A DNA stretch of 64,000 nt from Hwangdonia lutea (GTDB taxonomy: Bacteria; Bacteroidota; Bacteroidia; Flavobacteriales; Flavobacteriaceae), in the NCBI RefSeq assembly GCF_032814565.1, contig NZ_CP136521.1:1956501-2020500 (forward strand), in the 5' to 3' direction. This document shows, piece after piece, positions 33,813 to 42,793 of this stretch. The notes beneath the pieces were generated by a model that did no database searches, was not told the DNA's origin, and saw nothing but the letters and a program-made list of their open reading frames with translations. Position numbers and translations under genes: made by a program. Position 1 is the first letter of the stretch. Each line of letters begins with the position of its first letter.

Positions 33813-34820
33813 TTATTCTTTGTCTTTCAAATAAAAATCCGATTGATAGTTCTCGTTTTTACCGTCTTGGTATTTGGTCATGCTAAACCACTCATGAATG
33901 GAATACGATCCGGTTTCACCTTGTTTATTGACCGCGATATAACCCACTTGAAAGTTTTTGTAATTGCTATTGGGTTTAGTCACAATTCTGCCAATGGCCT
34001 CCTCACAAGCTTCTTGTGGCGATTTGCCTTGGCGCATTAATTCTACTACCAAAAAGCTGCCCACGGTTTTTACAACTTCTTCGCCCAAACCCGTGGCAAC
34101 AGCACCACCAACTTCGTTATCAACAAATAAACCAGAGCCAATTATGGGTGAATCACCTACGCGACCCGCCATTTTATAGGCGAGTCCGCTTGTGGTGCAC
34201 GCCCCGGAAATATCACCGTTTTTATCAATGGCGAGCATGCCAATAGTATCGTGGTTTTCTATGTTTATAATCGGTTTGTATTCTTTTTCAACCAACCAAT
34301 CTTCCCATTCTTTTTTTGAGGCATCAGTTAAAAGATTTTCGCGTTTCATGCCACTTTCAACGGCGAATTGTTCGGCACCTTTTCCGGCAAGCATCACATG
34401 TGGTGTATCTTCCATAACTTTTCTTGCCACCGTAATAGCGTGCGTAATATTTTGCATATACACTACGGCACCGCAGTCTCCTTCTTTGTTCATTATGCAG
34501 GCATCGAGGGTTACATTGCCATCTCGATCGGGTCTTCCGCCTTTACCAACGGATTGGTTTTTTTCGTCGGCTTCTTCAACCATAACGCCCTGTTCTACGG
34601 CATCTAAAACCGAACCGTTATTTTGTAAAACGTCCCATGCTTTTGCTGTGGCGTTTGGAACATTCCAAGTGGCAATAACTAGGGGTAACGATGCTTTTGA
34701 GTTTGTTGTAGCTACCGTGTTTTTTTCTTTTTTGTTCTCAGCGCAAGCAATAATGGAACTTCCAACGGCAACGCCAACTCCCGTTAAAGAGGCGTTTTTA
34801 ATAAAGTTTCTTCTTTTCAT
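33813..34820 (-). CDS. Glycosylasparaginase (N4-GlcNAc-L-asparaginase family)
   Basis: This 335-residue Ntn-hydrolase of the isoaspartyl peptidase/glycosylasparaginase family has a twin-Arg/lipoprotein-like leader (MKRRNFIKNASLTGVGVAVG...IIACAEN), so it is exported. The family's self-cleavage site is clear in NHDTIGMLAID, where Thr becomes the N-terminal nucleophile of the beta chain. GACTTSGLAYKMAGRVGDSPIIGSG is the substrate-binding stretch. It would release Asn-linked GlcNAc from glycopeptides, fitting glycoprotein degradation. It is divergent from cutC, a frequent neighbour in this family of bacteria. Confidence 0.9.
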   Translation of the reverse strand: MKRRNFIKNASLTGVGVAVGSSIIACAENKKEKNTVATTNSKASLPLVIATWNVPNATAKAWDVLQNNGSVLDAVEQGVMVEEADEKNQSVGKGGRPDRDGNVTLDACIMNKEGDCGAVVYMQNITHAITVARKVMEDTPHVMLAGKGAEQFAVESGMKRENLLTDASKKEWEDWLVEKEYKPIINIENHDTIGMLAIDKNGDISGACTTSGLAYKMAGRVGDSPIIGSGLFVDNEVGGAVATGLGEEVVKTVGSFLVVELMRQGKSPQEACEEAIGRIVTKPNSNYKNFQVGYIAVNKQGETGSYSIHEWFSMTKYQDGKNENYQSDFYLKDKE

Positions 34821-34984
34821 GTGTTTATTTTATTGTTTTTTAATGCTCGTATGTAGCTCGCATTTAATCTTTCATTTGGATGTCGAATTTCAATTATGGA
34901 AGTTTTATATTTTTCATTTCCATAATCTCAATGGTTATCAGGCGGAAATCATATTTAATTTAAAAACATTTGCTAAATTATACT

Positions 34985-34992
34985 TAATTTTG
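34985..34992 (+). promoter_or_regulatory. Candidate -7 box of cutC
   Basis: TAATTTTG matches TAnnTTTG 19 nt before the cutC ATG. No TTG lies at the standard distance. Confidence 0.4.
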
Positions 34993-35011
34993 GGTTCTAA
35001 TATACTAAAAA

Positions 35012-35734
35012 ATGCTACTAGAAATTTGTGCCAATTCATATCGCTCTGCAATTCAAGCCGAAAATTCTGGAGCAAACCGTATTGAGTTGTGTTCTGAACT
35101 TGCCGTTGGTGGGATAACACCAAGTTTTGGGTTGATTAAAAAAACAACAGAAAGCCTTAAAATTCCGGTGTTTGTTTTAATACGGCCACGGAGTGGAAAT
35201 TTTACTTATTCCCATGATGAATTTGATATAATGAAAAGTGATGTTTTACAATGCAAATCCATGGGTTGTAGCGGTATTGTTTCGGGGGTTTTGAATGAAG
35301 ATAATACCGTTGATATTGAGCGAACCAAAATATTAATAGAGCTTGCAAAACCATTGCCATTTACGTTTCACCGTGCCTTTGATTGGGTTGAGAATCCTGT
35401 TGAAGCCTTAGGGCAACTTATGGATTTGGGTGTTGACAGAGTGCTTACTTCAGGGCAGGAAACCGCTGCCAATAAAGGCTTGGGGTTACTTAAAGAACTC
35501 AAAGAAAAAGCAGGAAATAAAATTGGAATACTTCCCGGTGGCGGTATCAATGCTGAAAACGCCCTTTTGTTTAAAGATGCTGGTTTTAATGAAATCCATT
35601 GTTCTGCGACAACCATAAAACAAGTTATTGAAACGCCTAAAATATCTATGCATAGCGCGTCGTTTTTTGACGAACGAACGATTTCATTTTCAGACGAAAC
35701 GCGTATTGCCAATATTATTAAAGCCATTTCATAA
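35012..35734 (+). CDS. cutC: CutC family protein
   Basis: This 240-residue TIM-barrel protein of the CutC family has all the conserved blocks: LEICANSYRSAIQAENSGANRIELC, VFVLIRPRSGNFTYS, GIVSGVLN, FHRAFDW, RVLTSGQE, and ILPGGGINAENA. The family was named for copper homeostasis, but biochemical proof is thin and the true reaction is unsettled. There is no signal peptide. It is divergent from the glycosylasparaginase gene. Confidence 0.93.
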   Translation: MLLEICANSYRSAIQAENSGANRIELCSELAVGGITPSFGLIKKTTESLKIPVFVLIRPRSGNFTYSHDEFDIMKSDVLQCKSMGCSGIVSGVLNEDNTVDIERTKILIELAKPLPFTFHRAFDWVENPVEALGQLMDLGVDRVLTSGQETAANKGLGLLKELKEKAGNKIGILPGGGINAENALLFKDAGFNEIHCSATTIKQVIETPKISMHSASFFDERTISFSDETRIANIIKAIS

Positions 35735-35837
35735 AAAACTGAGGCCATTAAACCATGCGCGTTTCTTAACGTAGCGTTAAATATGATTCACAAATAAAGC
35801 TACAATATCAAAATAAGGTATCTTTGGAAAAAAAGCT

Positions 35838-37067
35838 ATGTCGCGTTGGATTATATTTATTCTTTTCTACCTGTTTATGTCGTTTTATGGTTTTCAGGCC
35901 ATTAAAACAATAAGCAAAAGTAACTGGGTATATTTTATTTTTATAAGTATTGCTGTACTGGTTTTAGGTAATTTCATGCTTCAGTTTATAGCGGCCTCAG
36001 AAGGGCGCGTATTAAATCCTTCAAAAAGTTATGCCTTCGGGTTTTTACTGGCTTTTATGTCTTTTAACTTGGTTCTTATTCCTATTTTATTGGGGGAAGA
36101 TATTATTAGGGTGGTGTTGGGTTTGTACGATAAACTGCTTACTTCTAAGCAAACGTTTTATATGCCATCCCGACGAAAATTTATCAGTCAAATTGCTATA
36201 GGTTTGGCAGCTATTCCATTTACATCGCTTCTTTATGGCATGTATAAAGGCAAATACCGTTTTAGGGTTTTAAGCTATCAATTATATTTTGAAGATTTGC
36301 CAGAGGCCTTCGATGGTTATAAAATAACCCAAATTAGCGATATTCATTGTGGTAGTTTTGATAATAGAGACAAGATTGAATATGGGGTAAATTTGATTAA
36401 TGAACAAAAATCGGATGTGATTATGTTTACAGGGGATATGGTAAATAACAAAACCTCTGAAATGGCATCGTGGAAAGATTTGTTCGGTTCGTTAAAAGCA
36501 AAGGATGGCAAATATTCGGTGTTAGGCAATCATGATTATGGCGATTATGTAAATTGGCCAACGCCTGAAGCCAAAGCGCAAAATTTTAAGGATTTGTTGC
36601 AAACTCAAAAAGACATGGGTTTCGATTTGCTTTTAAATGAAAGTAGAACCATTGAAAAAAACGGACAGCGTTTAGCCATTATAGGTGTTGAGAATTGGGG
36701 TGCTGGCGGTTTTAAAAAAGCAGGCGATTTAAAAAAGGCCGCTCAAGATATTGATGAAAATGATTTTAAAATTTTGATGAGCCACGACCCATCGCATTGG
36801 GAACAAGAGGTGGTAGAAGACGATTATCATTACCATTTAACTTTAAGTGGGCACACCCACGGCATGCAATTTGGCATTGAAATACCCGGTTGGTTTAAAT
36901 GGAGCCCCGTAAAATGGCGTTATAAACATTGGGCCGGTATTTACAAGGAAAAAGGCCAGTACATAAACGTAAACCGAGGCTTTGGATATTTAGGGTATCC
37001 GGGGCGCGTTGGTATTTGGCCGGAAATTACGGTTATCGAACTTAAAAAGGGCGTAAAACACGCATAA
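35838..37067 (+). CDS. Membrane-anchored metallophosphoesterase
   Basis: The 409-residue protein has four hydrophobic helices in the first 110 residues, a Tat-like inner segment (SRRKFISQIAIGLAAIP), and a calcineurin-type phosphoesterase domain from about residue 150. That domain has the full metal-ligand set: QISDIHCGSF, FTGDMVNN, VLGNHDYGDY, LMSHDPSHW and LSGHTHGMQFG. YkuE/UDP-2,3-diacylglucosamine-type and UPP phosphatase-like relatives act on lipid phosphates at the membrane; the substrate here is not known. Confidence 0.9.
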   Translation: MSRWIIFILFYLFMSFYGFQAIKTISKSNWVYFIFISIAVLVLGNFMLQFIAASEGRVLNPSKSYAFGFLLAFMSFNLVLIPILLGEDIIRVVLGLYDKLLTSKQTFYMPSRRKFISQIAIGLAAIPFTSLLYGMYKGKYRFRVLSYQLYFEDLPEAFDGYKITQISDIHCGSFDNRDKIEYGVNLINEQKSDVIMFTGDMVNNKTSEMASWKDLFGSLKAKDGKYSVLGNHDYGDYVNWPTPEAKAQNFKDLLQTQKDMGFDLLLNESRTIEKNGQRLAIIGVENWGAGGFKKAGDLKKAAQDIDENDFKILMSHDPSHWEQEVVEDDYHYHLTLSGHTHGMQFGIEIPGWFKWSPVKWRYKHWAGIYKEKGQYINVNRGFGYLGYPGRVGIWPEITVIELKKGVKHA

Positions 37068-37168
37068 ATACTAACAAATGTTGTAGTTGTTACAATTTTT
37101 TTTATATTTATAATTAAGTATCAGTAACTTAGTTTATGGTGCCGATTTCAAACTAAAATAAAAAATTG

Positions 37169-37176
37169 TAGGTTTG
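37169..37176 (+). promoter_or_regulatory. Candidate -7 box of the thioredoxin-like gene
   Basis: TAGGTTTG matches TAnnTTTG 32 nt upstream of the ATG at 37209; no TTG is found at the standard spacing. Confidence 0.35.
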
Positions 37177-37208
37177 TAATGCTTTGTATTGATTAAAAAC
37201 ATTAAGAT

Positions 37209-37505
37209 ATGTCAAAATTCGGGGAACTTATCGATGTGGATATTCCTGTTCTGTTAGACTTTTTTACAGAATGGAATGAACAATCAACGGCCATGCATCC
37301 CGTACTTCGCGATGTTGCTGCGGCATTAGGTGATAAGGCAAAAGTGATTAAAATTGATGTTGAAAAAAACGAAGAACTCGCCGAAGCTTTACGTGTAAAA
37401 GGCTTGCCCACATTAATTATTTATAAAGATGGCGAAATGAAATGGCGCCAAAGCGGAGAGCAAGATGCCAATACACTTATTGGAATTATTCAGCAATATT
37501 TTTAA
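37209..37505 (+). CDS. Thioredoxin-fold protein lacking the CxxC active site
   Basis: This 98-residue protein has a full thioredoxin fold: VDIPVLLDFFTEW as the central strand before the active site, KVIKIDVEKNEELAEALRVKGLPTLIIYKDGE with the cis-Pro, and a closing helix. Where WCGPC should be, the sequence is WNEQSTAM, so both redox cysteines are gone and there is no Cys anywhere in the protein. It cannot act as a disulfide reductase. A binding or chaperone role is more likely. It is a complete gene, not a fragment. Confidence 0.88.
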   Translation: MSKFGELIDVDIPVLLDFFTEWNEQSTAMHPVLRDVAAALGDKAKVIKIDVEKNEELAEALRVKGLPTLIIYKDGEMKWRQSGEQDANTLIGIIQQYF

Positions 37506-37510
37506 CTAAA

Positions 37511-37810
37511 TTATTGTGATGTCACACTGAGCGCAGTCGAAGTGCAATTCAACTTATCATAGTTTCCATTTATCAATGCCTGTTTTTTAGCTCTAGTCCA
37601 GCCTTTAATTTTCTTTTCAAAATAAATGGCTTGTAAAACGTCATTGAACTCTTGATAAAACTCCATTATTAATGGTCTCCTTTTATAGGTATATGAGTCT
37701 TTTGTATATCCCATTTGATGTTCTTCAAAACGTTTTTCTGTATTATTTGTAATTCCAGTATAATATGAATTATCAAAGCACTTTATTATATAAACGTAAT
37801 AAAAATACAT
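37511..37810 (-). CDS. GIY-YIG nuclease-domain protein bounded by inverted repeats
   Basis: The 99-residue single-domain protein has the GIY-YIG core YYVYIIKCFDNSYYTGITNN, then the conserved Arg (EKRFEEHQ) and Glu near FEKKIKGW, as in the UPF0213/UvrC-N family. Its last dozen residues (NCTSTALSVTSQ) are encoded by the 25-bp dispersed repeat at 37520-37544, and a second inverted copy lies 13 bp before its start. The gene and its flanks therefore look like one repeat-bounded unit of 327 bp. A role in moving or processing the repeat is an inference. Confidence 0.85.
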   Translation of the reverse strand: MYFYYVYIIKCFDNSYYTGITNNTEKRFEEHQMGYTKDSYTYKRRPLIMEFYQEFNDVLQAIYFEKKIKGWTRAKKQALINGNYDKLNCTSTALSVTSQ

Positions 37811-37846
37811 ATTTTTTTAAGGGCTTCGACTGCGCTCAGCCTGACA
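37520..37846. mobile_element. Candidate repeat-bounded GIY-YIG unit (327 bp)
   Basis: The left end (37520-37544) and right end (37823-37846) are inverted copies of the CTTCGACTGCGCTCAG repeat. Read inward from each end they start TGTCA and match over 23 bp with two mismatches. The only gene inside is the GIY-YIG ORF. I see no clear target-site duplication, so transposition is not proven. Confidence 0.5.
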
Positions 37847-37873
37847 TTAAAGATAGCCTCTTAATTTTAAAGT

Positions 37874-38524
37874 TTAGGTTAAAGCCTCAAAATTATACCC
37901 TTTTTCGTTAAAATATTCCAAAACTTTAGGTAAAGCATATTGCATGTTTTTTGAAGCTTTCACACTATCGTGAAACACAATAATACTGCCGTTTGTAGTT
38001 TTTGAAATCACATTGTTTAAACAATCTATAGGTGTAACGTTTTTGTCCCAATCAAAGGACAGCACATCCCACATAATTATTTTATATCCTAATCCAATAA
38101 GTTGCTTGCCCTGTTTTGGTTTGATTTGTCCATAGGGCGGCCTGAAAAGATTTTCGATTTTTGATTTTCGATTTTTGAAATGGGATTTTATAACCTTTTC
38201 AGCTTCAGAAACATTCTTTAAATAATCGTCTGTTTTGGTTTTCCATCCTTTTACGTGATTGTGCGTATGATTACCAATGGCATGCCCATCATTTATAACA
38301 TGCTGAAAAATCTCAGGGTGTTTTTCAATATTGTTGCCAATGCAAAAAAAAGTGGCTTTCGCTTTGTGCTGTTTTAAAACATCCAAGGTCCAATTGGTAA
38401 TGTTGGGTGTTGGGCCATCATCAAAAGTTAAATAGATGGTTTTGTTAGCGGTTGGGATGTTCCAAATATAATTCGGGAACATCCGCTTTACTAACATGGG
38501 TGTTTTTACAGGGGTTAAGGTCAT
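37874..38524 (-). CDS. Polysaccharide deacetylase (NodB domain)
   Basis: The 216-residue protein consists of a NodB homology domain from about residue 25. Motif 1 is YLTFDDGPTPN (Asp catalytic and metal-binding). Motif 2 is GNHTHNH with the two His metal ligands. Motif 3 is LFRPPYGQ, and SIIVFHDS holds the final catalytic His. It would remove N-acetyl groups from a GlcNAc polymer such as peptidoglycan. There is no obvious signal peptide. It lies 15 bp after the large DUF2723 gene, so the two are probably co-transcribed. Confidence 0.92.
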   Translation of the reverse strand: MTLTPVKTPMLVKRMFPNYIWNIPTANKTIYLTFDDGPTPNITNWTLDVLKQHKAKATFFCIGNNIEKHPEIFQHVINDGHAIGNHTHNHVKGWKTKTDDYLKNVSEAEKVIKSHFKNRKSKIENLFRPPYGQIKPKQGKQLIGLGYKIIMWDVLSFDWDKNVTPIDCLNNVISKTTNGSIIVFHDSVKASKNMQYALPKVLEYFNEKGYNFEALT

Positions 38525-38539
38525 GCCTTAAATCTGAAA

Positions 38540-41500
38540 TTAATTGGCTGTATCGATTCGTAAACTACTGCTGTCAGGAAGGTCTAAATCTGTTTGCTGT
38601 TGCTCTTCTTCAAGCTCGTCTTCGCCATAGAAGTGCCTAAACAGTTTTAGGTAGTTATTGAAAATATCGCCTTCGGTTTCTGCAAAATCTATATCGTATT
38701 CCACTAAAACATCAATTAGGCTTTTATAACGTTGGATATCGGTATAAATTTCTTCAAACAAACGCTCTTGGTTTTCAACTTTTAAACCGCTGTAATAACT
38801 CAAGTTTTCCTGATATTTATTGGCTACTTCCTTAAATAGTTGTTGTGCTTTTTCTTTGTTTCCAACCTCGTAATAACCACTAATGTAAGGTTCTAAAAGC
38901 GTGTAAAATCCAAAATATTCAACAGGCATGTTGGTCATGGCGATATCGGCTATTTCCTCGGCTTTTTCTAACTTATCCTCATTGATAAGTTGCTCCATTA
39001 AACGGGCTAAATTACCGCGATACGTAATCGAGTTTTTACGGGTTTCAACATCGTGGTAAATATCTGGGCTACCGCTGTTGCCCCAATCCCATTTTTTAAC
39101 TTTTTCGTACATTAAATCGCTATCTACACGACCCATATCAAAAGGATTTGCTCTGTCAACCGGTGTTTTAATAGGCACTAATTTATAGCACATGCCATCG
39201 AGTTGCAGGTAGTCTTTCATCCAAATATAATCATCGTCTGCAAAGGCACCACCAGTAAAATTGATAGGGCGTTTCCAGTCGTTGTTGGCCACAACATCGA
39301 GCATTAAAAGGCGGTTTTTGTACAGGGCGCCATCTTTAATATGAATGTCTATATGCGACACCATTTTATCAGCATCTTTTGGTTTTACGATGCCGTATTT
39401 AAGTGCGTTTTCTTTATTTACAGGAAGCCTTAAATGACCTGTTGGTAAATAGTTGGCGTTTAAATCTTGACTTCTAACTTGCGAAACATCAACACCTTGT
39501 TGTTGCAGGATATATTTATATTTAGATCGTGGATTGTTGCTGGTTATAAAGTTTAGGGCGTCCTTTATGTTGAGGGTGTCTTTTACAAAGTCTTCAACCA
39601 TCACATAATCATTAGTACCATATCTGTAGTGCTCATGAGTTAATTGCGATGGGATAGGGTCGCTTTCGTAGGCTTTACGTTTCATTTGGTCGATATACCA
39701 ATCGGTTTGAAATAAACTGGTGTTTACCACACGCACATCGGTACGGTAACCTTCAATTTCTTGGGCGTACCAAAGGGCAAAGGTGTCGTTGTCGCCAATG
39801 GTAAATAGTATGGCGTTTTCTTCACAAGAATCCAAATATTTGTATGCCATGGATCTTGCGGTGTATTTCCCAGATCTGTCGTGGTCGTCCCAATTGTTTG
39901 CGGCTAAAATCCCAGGTACTAATATTAAACAAGCAATAGTAATTATGGGCACTGCGACTTTTGATGGCAAGTGTTTTTTAAGCATATTGTAAATAGCGTA
40001 AACCCCAAAACCAATCCATATGGCAAACACATAAAATGAGCCCACAACGGAGTAATCGCGTTCGCGAGGTTCAAACGGGCGGACGTTGGTATAAAACTGA
40101 ATGGCCAATCCCGTAAATAGGAAAAACACCAGCATCACCCAAAACGTTTTTTTATCTTTATTAAAGAGGAAAAACATACCGATAAGCCCTAAAATTAAAG
40201 GCAGAAAATAATACGTGTTGCGTGCTTTGTTGTTTTTTACGTCGCTGGGCAAATTATCTTGCGAATAGCCTAAATGCCATTCGTCAATAAGTTTTATGCC
40301 GCTTAACCAATTCCCATGATTGTCGTAACGGCCTTGAATATCGTCTTGTCGCCCTGTGAAATTCCACATAAAATAACGCCAAAACATATACCCAAGTTGG
40401 TACTCGAGCATGTAAATAATATTTGATGCCAACGAGGGTTTTTCAATATCGATATAGCTTTTAAATCGTTTTAAAAAGTTGTGGTAATCTTCGTAATCTA
40501 CATTGCCTTGGGCCACATCGTTTTTAAAATCGGATACCGCTTTACGAAGCTCGTTTTGCATTTGGTAATCGGGTTTCAGTTTAAAATCTAAAAACCCGGA
40601 AAACATCATATAATTTTCGGCATGCTCGGGGCTCCACATTCTAGGAAGCACAGCGGCGTGTTTTGAGTTGTAGTTCTGTTTGGCGTTTTTATAATCGTTT
40701 ACAATAACGTATTTGCCTTTTTCTTCGTCTTTTTCGTAGTTAGGCTTATCGTCTGTGTACGGATTGTTTTCATCTAAATATGCATACTGGTCGGTAAACA
40801 AAGGGCCGTAAAACAAATGGGTTTCCGGGTATTGTTCCAGGTTGTAATAGGCTAGCAGTTCTCGAGCATCAGACGGGTTGTTCTCGTTTACCACCACATT
40901 GGCATTGGCTCGAATAGGTAGCATTAACCAGGTTGAAAACCCTATAATGATAAAGGTAATACAAAGGATGCCTGTATTAAGGTGCACGTATTGTTTTTGG
41001 CGCGTGTATCTTAAAGCATAATAAATAATGGCTATTAATAATAAACCTGCTATTATGGTTCCAGAATTGAACGGTAATCCAACGCTATTGACAAAAAAGA
41101 TTTCAAAAGCACTGAATATTTTAAGAATATTGGGCGCTAATAATTTAAAAACAAACAATAAAATACCAATAGAAATGGCATTTGCGATAATGAAATTTTT
41201 AACCGTAACGGTTTTGTAATTTTTAAAATAATAAATAAGACCAATGGCTGGAATGGTTAATAAGCCCATAAAATGCACCCCAAACGAAAGCCCGATAATA
41301 AAGGCCATTAAAATAAGCCAACGGTTACCGCGGGGTTTGTCCATGTCTTGTTCCCAGCGTAAGCCTAACCAAAATAAAACAGACATAATTAAGGTTGCCA
41401 TGGCATAAACCTCGGTCTCCACGGCATTAAACCAAAACGAATCGGTAAAGGTAAACGCTAAGCTGCCCACCAAACCGCTGCCCAAAATGGCCATAGTTTG

Positions 41501-41848
41501 TTGCTGGCTTAATGCTTTGCCGGTACTAACAAGTTTTTTTAACAGCAAGGTGATGGTCCAAAACATAAATAAAATGGTAAATGCGCTGGCTACGGCACTC
41601 ATCATGTTCATCATCCAACCGACTTGCGATGGCTCTAAAGCAAACATGGAAAAGAAGGCACCCATCATTTGAAACAAGGGCGCTCCCGGTGGATGACCAA
41701 CCTGTAATTTTGCTGAGGTTAAAATATATTCGCCCGCGTCCCAGTAACTTACGGTAGGTTCAACGGTTAAGCTGTAAGTGATCAATGCAACTAAAAAAGA
41801 GAGCCATCCTAAAATGGTGTTCCATTTTTTAAAGTTTAAATGTGCCAT
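38540..41848 (-). CDS. DUF2723 large membrane protein (GT-C glycosyltransferase-like)
   Basis: This protein of 1102 residues has about a dozen transmembrane helices in the first 320 residues and again near 560-660, and a large soluble C-terminal part that ends in helical repeats. The N-terminal loop SYWDAGEYILTSAKLQVGHPPGAPL has the acidic pattern expected at the first luminal loop of GT-C glycosyltransferases (DUF2723, PF11028). The family is typical of Bacteroidota and is proposed to glycosylate exported proteins or lipids. The reaction has not been shown here. The acidic C-terminus (EDELEEEQQQTDLDL) is low complexity. Confidence 0.9.
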   Translation of the reverse strand: MAHLNFKKWNTILGWLSFLVALITYSLTVEPTVSYWDAGEYILTSAKLQVGHPPGAPLFQMMGAFFSMFALEPSQVGWMMNMMSAVASAFTILFMFWTITLLLKKLVSTGKALSQQQTMAILGSGLVGSLAFTFTDSFWFNAVETEVYAMATLIMSVLFWLGLRWEQDMDKPRGNRWLILMAFIIGLSFGVHFMGLLTIPAIGLIYYFKNYKTVTVKNFIIANAISIGILLFVFKLLAPNILKIFSAFEIFFVNSVGLPFNSGTIIAGLLLIAIIYYALRYTRQKQYVHLNTGILCITFIIIGFSTWLMLPIRANANVVVNENNPSDARELLAYYNLEQYPETHLFYGPLFTDQYAYLDENNPYTDDKPNYEKDEEKGKYVIVNDYKNAKQNYNSKHAAVLPRMWSPEHAENYMMFSGFLDFKLKPDYQMQNELRKAVSDFKNDVAQGNVDYEDYHNFLKRFKSYIDIEKPSLASNIIYMLEYQLGYMFWRYFMWNFTGRQDDIQGRYDNHGNWLSGIKLIDEWHLGYSQDNLPSDVKNNKARNTYYFLPLILGLIGMFFLFNKDKKTFWVMLVFFLFTGLAIQFYTNVRPFEPRERDYSVVGSFYVFAIWIGFGVYAIYNMLKKHLPSKVAVPIITIACLILVPGILAANNWDDHDRSGKYTARSMAYKYLDSCEENAILFTIGDNDTFALWYAQEIEGYRTDVRVVNTSLFQTDWYIDQMKRKAYESDPIPSQLTHEHYRYGTNDYVMVEDFVKDTLNIKDALNFITSNNPRSKYKYILQQQGVDVSQVRSQDLNANYLPTGHLRLPVNKENALKYGIVKPKDADKMVSHIDIHIKDGALYKNRLLMLDVVANNDWKRPINFTGGAFADDDYIWMKDYLQLDGMCYKLVPIKTPVDRANPFDMGRVDSDLMYEKVKKWDWGNSGSPDIYHDVETRKNSITYRGNLARLMEQLINEDKLEKAEEIADIAMTNMPVEYFGFYTLLEPYISGYYEVGNKEKAQQLFKEVANKYQENLSYYSGLKVENQERLFEEIYTDIQRYKSLIDVLVEYDIDFAETEGDIFNNYLKLFRHFYGEDELEEEQQQTDLDLPDSSSLRIDTAN

Positions 41849-42016
41849 AAAATCTATGTTTGTTTGCTTCGGCGAATTTAATAATAAATATGAAACAAGG
41901 TATAACTATTTGGTTTGTCTTAACATAAATACAACGCTTCTGTAGCAGTAAAGGGTAAAAATTGTAATTGTTTTTAAAGAAACGCTGCAAACTCATAAAT
42001 ATTTTTAAAAAAATAC

Positions 42017-42046
42017 TTGTGCAAATAAAACTTTGTACTAAATTTG
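42017..42046 (+). promoter_or_regulatory. Consensus promoter of tRNA-Gln
   Basis: TTG (42017-42019), 19 bases, then TAAATTTG (42039-42046): a perfect Bacteroidota promoter ending 11 bp before the tRNA 5' end. Confidence 0.85.
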
Positions 42047-42057
42047 CATCCTCAAAT

Positions 42058-42130
42058 TGGCCTATGGTGTAACTGGCAACACGTCTGGTTTTGGTCCAGA
42101 AGAGTCTAGGTTCGAGCCCTAGTAGGCCAA
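42058..42130 (+). tRNA. tRNA-Gln (anticodon TTG)
   Basis: This is a 73-nt tRNA. The acceptor stem TGGCCTA pairs with TAGGCCA, the anticodon arm is TCTGG-TTTTGGT-CCAGA with anticodon TTG, and the T arm has GGTTCGAGCCC. CCA is not encoded. It is followed by a terminator at 42138-42169. Confidence 0.97.
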
Positions 42131-42137
42131 CGTAATT

Positions 42138-42169
42138 AACCCTAATTATGAAAATAGTTAGGGTTTTTT
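42138..42169 (+). terminator. Terminator of tRNA-Gln
   Basis: AACCCTAA (42138-42145) pairs with TTAGGGTT (42158-42165), followed by a T run. Confidence 0.8.
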
Positions 42170-42213
42170 GTTTGAATAAAGTAAGTTTTTTTGGCGAGAA
42201 GTTTATACTGAAC

Positions 42214-42259
42214 CTTTCGACTGCGCTCAAGACAAGCTTCGACGAAGTGAGCCCCAGGG
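42214..42259 (+). repeat. Partial copy of the CTTCGACTGCGCTCAG repeat
   Basis: TTTCGACTGCGCTCA at 42215-42229 matches the core of the dispersed repeat, then diverges into AGACAAGCTTCGACGAAG, an imperfect inverted echo of the core. It lies in the tRNA-Gln/csbD gap, which holds nothing else but two terminators. Confidence 0.6.
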
Positions 42260-42360
42260 GGCTAGCATAAAAAGGAAATCTCAATCATTAAGTTGATTAG
42301 TTTTTTTTTGAATCTATAAACCGAAATTGTAAAAAGAAAAGTTTCGTTATGCCTCTAAAT

Positions 42361-42391
42361 AAAAATATCCCAAGATAAATGGGATATTTTT
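42361..42391 (-). terminator. Terminator of csbD
   Basis: AAAAATATCCCA (42361-42372) pairs with TGGGATATTTTT (42380-42391). On the minus strand it follows the csbD stop codon. Confidence 0.8.
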
Positions 42392-42416
42392 TATTTAATA
42401 TATTGATTCTAAAGTA

Positions 42417-42617
42417 TCAATATTTAAGATCGTCGAGGTAATCATTTATACGAGACTTCGATTCGCCTGTGCGTTTTTGAATTCTGCCCAACAACTCATC
42501 TTCTTTACCTTCTTGGTAATCTAAATCGTCATCAGTTAGTTCGCCCCATTTTTGTTTCAATTTTCCTTTAGCAATATTCCAATTGCCTTTTGCTTTATCT
42601 TGCCATGGCTTAGTCAT
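42417..42617 (-). CDS. CsbD-like stress protein
   Basis: This 66-residue hydrophilic protein has the CsbD pattern DKAKGNWNIAKGKLKQKWGELTDDDLDYQEGKEDELLGRIQKRTGESK. The family is induced by general stress in many bacteria; the molecular function is unknown. It is transcribed alone, with its own terminator. Confidence 0.9.
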   Translation of the reverse strand: MTKPWQDKAKGNWNIAKGKLKQKWGELTDDDLDYQEGKEDELLGRIQKRTGESKSRINDYLDDLKY

Positions 42618-42755
42618 AATTTTGAGTTTTATATAAGTTACGGTAAGCCAACATGACTTACTGATACAAATCTATTATTGTAACAATTAAGTAGTTAGCT
42701 CATTTCATTAGAATATTGATTCATTTAAAAGTAAAAAAATAATTTACTGAGAGTT

Positions 42756-42785
42756 TTGAATTTCGAAGATATTTTCTTATCTTTA
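42756..42785 (+). promoter_or_regulatory. Promoter of the TPP riboswitch
   Basis: TTG (42756-42758), exactly 19 bases, then TATCTTTA (42778-42785), one base off the TAnnTTTG consensus. The predicted start at about 42790 falls directly before the P1 helix of the aptamer. Confidence 0.6.
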
Positions 42786-42793
42786 ATGAATCG

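Noticed and set aside
34192-35085. 297-residue plus-strand frame opposite the glycosylasparaginase
   Set aside because: It is a shadow of a clear gene on the other strand and runs into the cutC start; no family features.
41829-42284. 151-residue minus-strand frame across the tRNA-Gln locus
   Set aside because: It runs antisense through tRNA-Gln, its promoter and a dispersed repeat; the LLGLEPR phrase is the usual artefact of translating a tRNA backwards.
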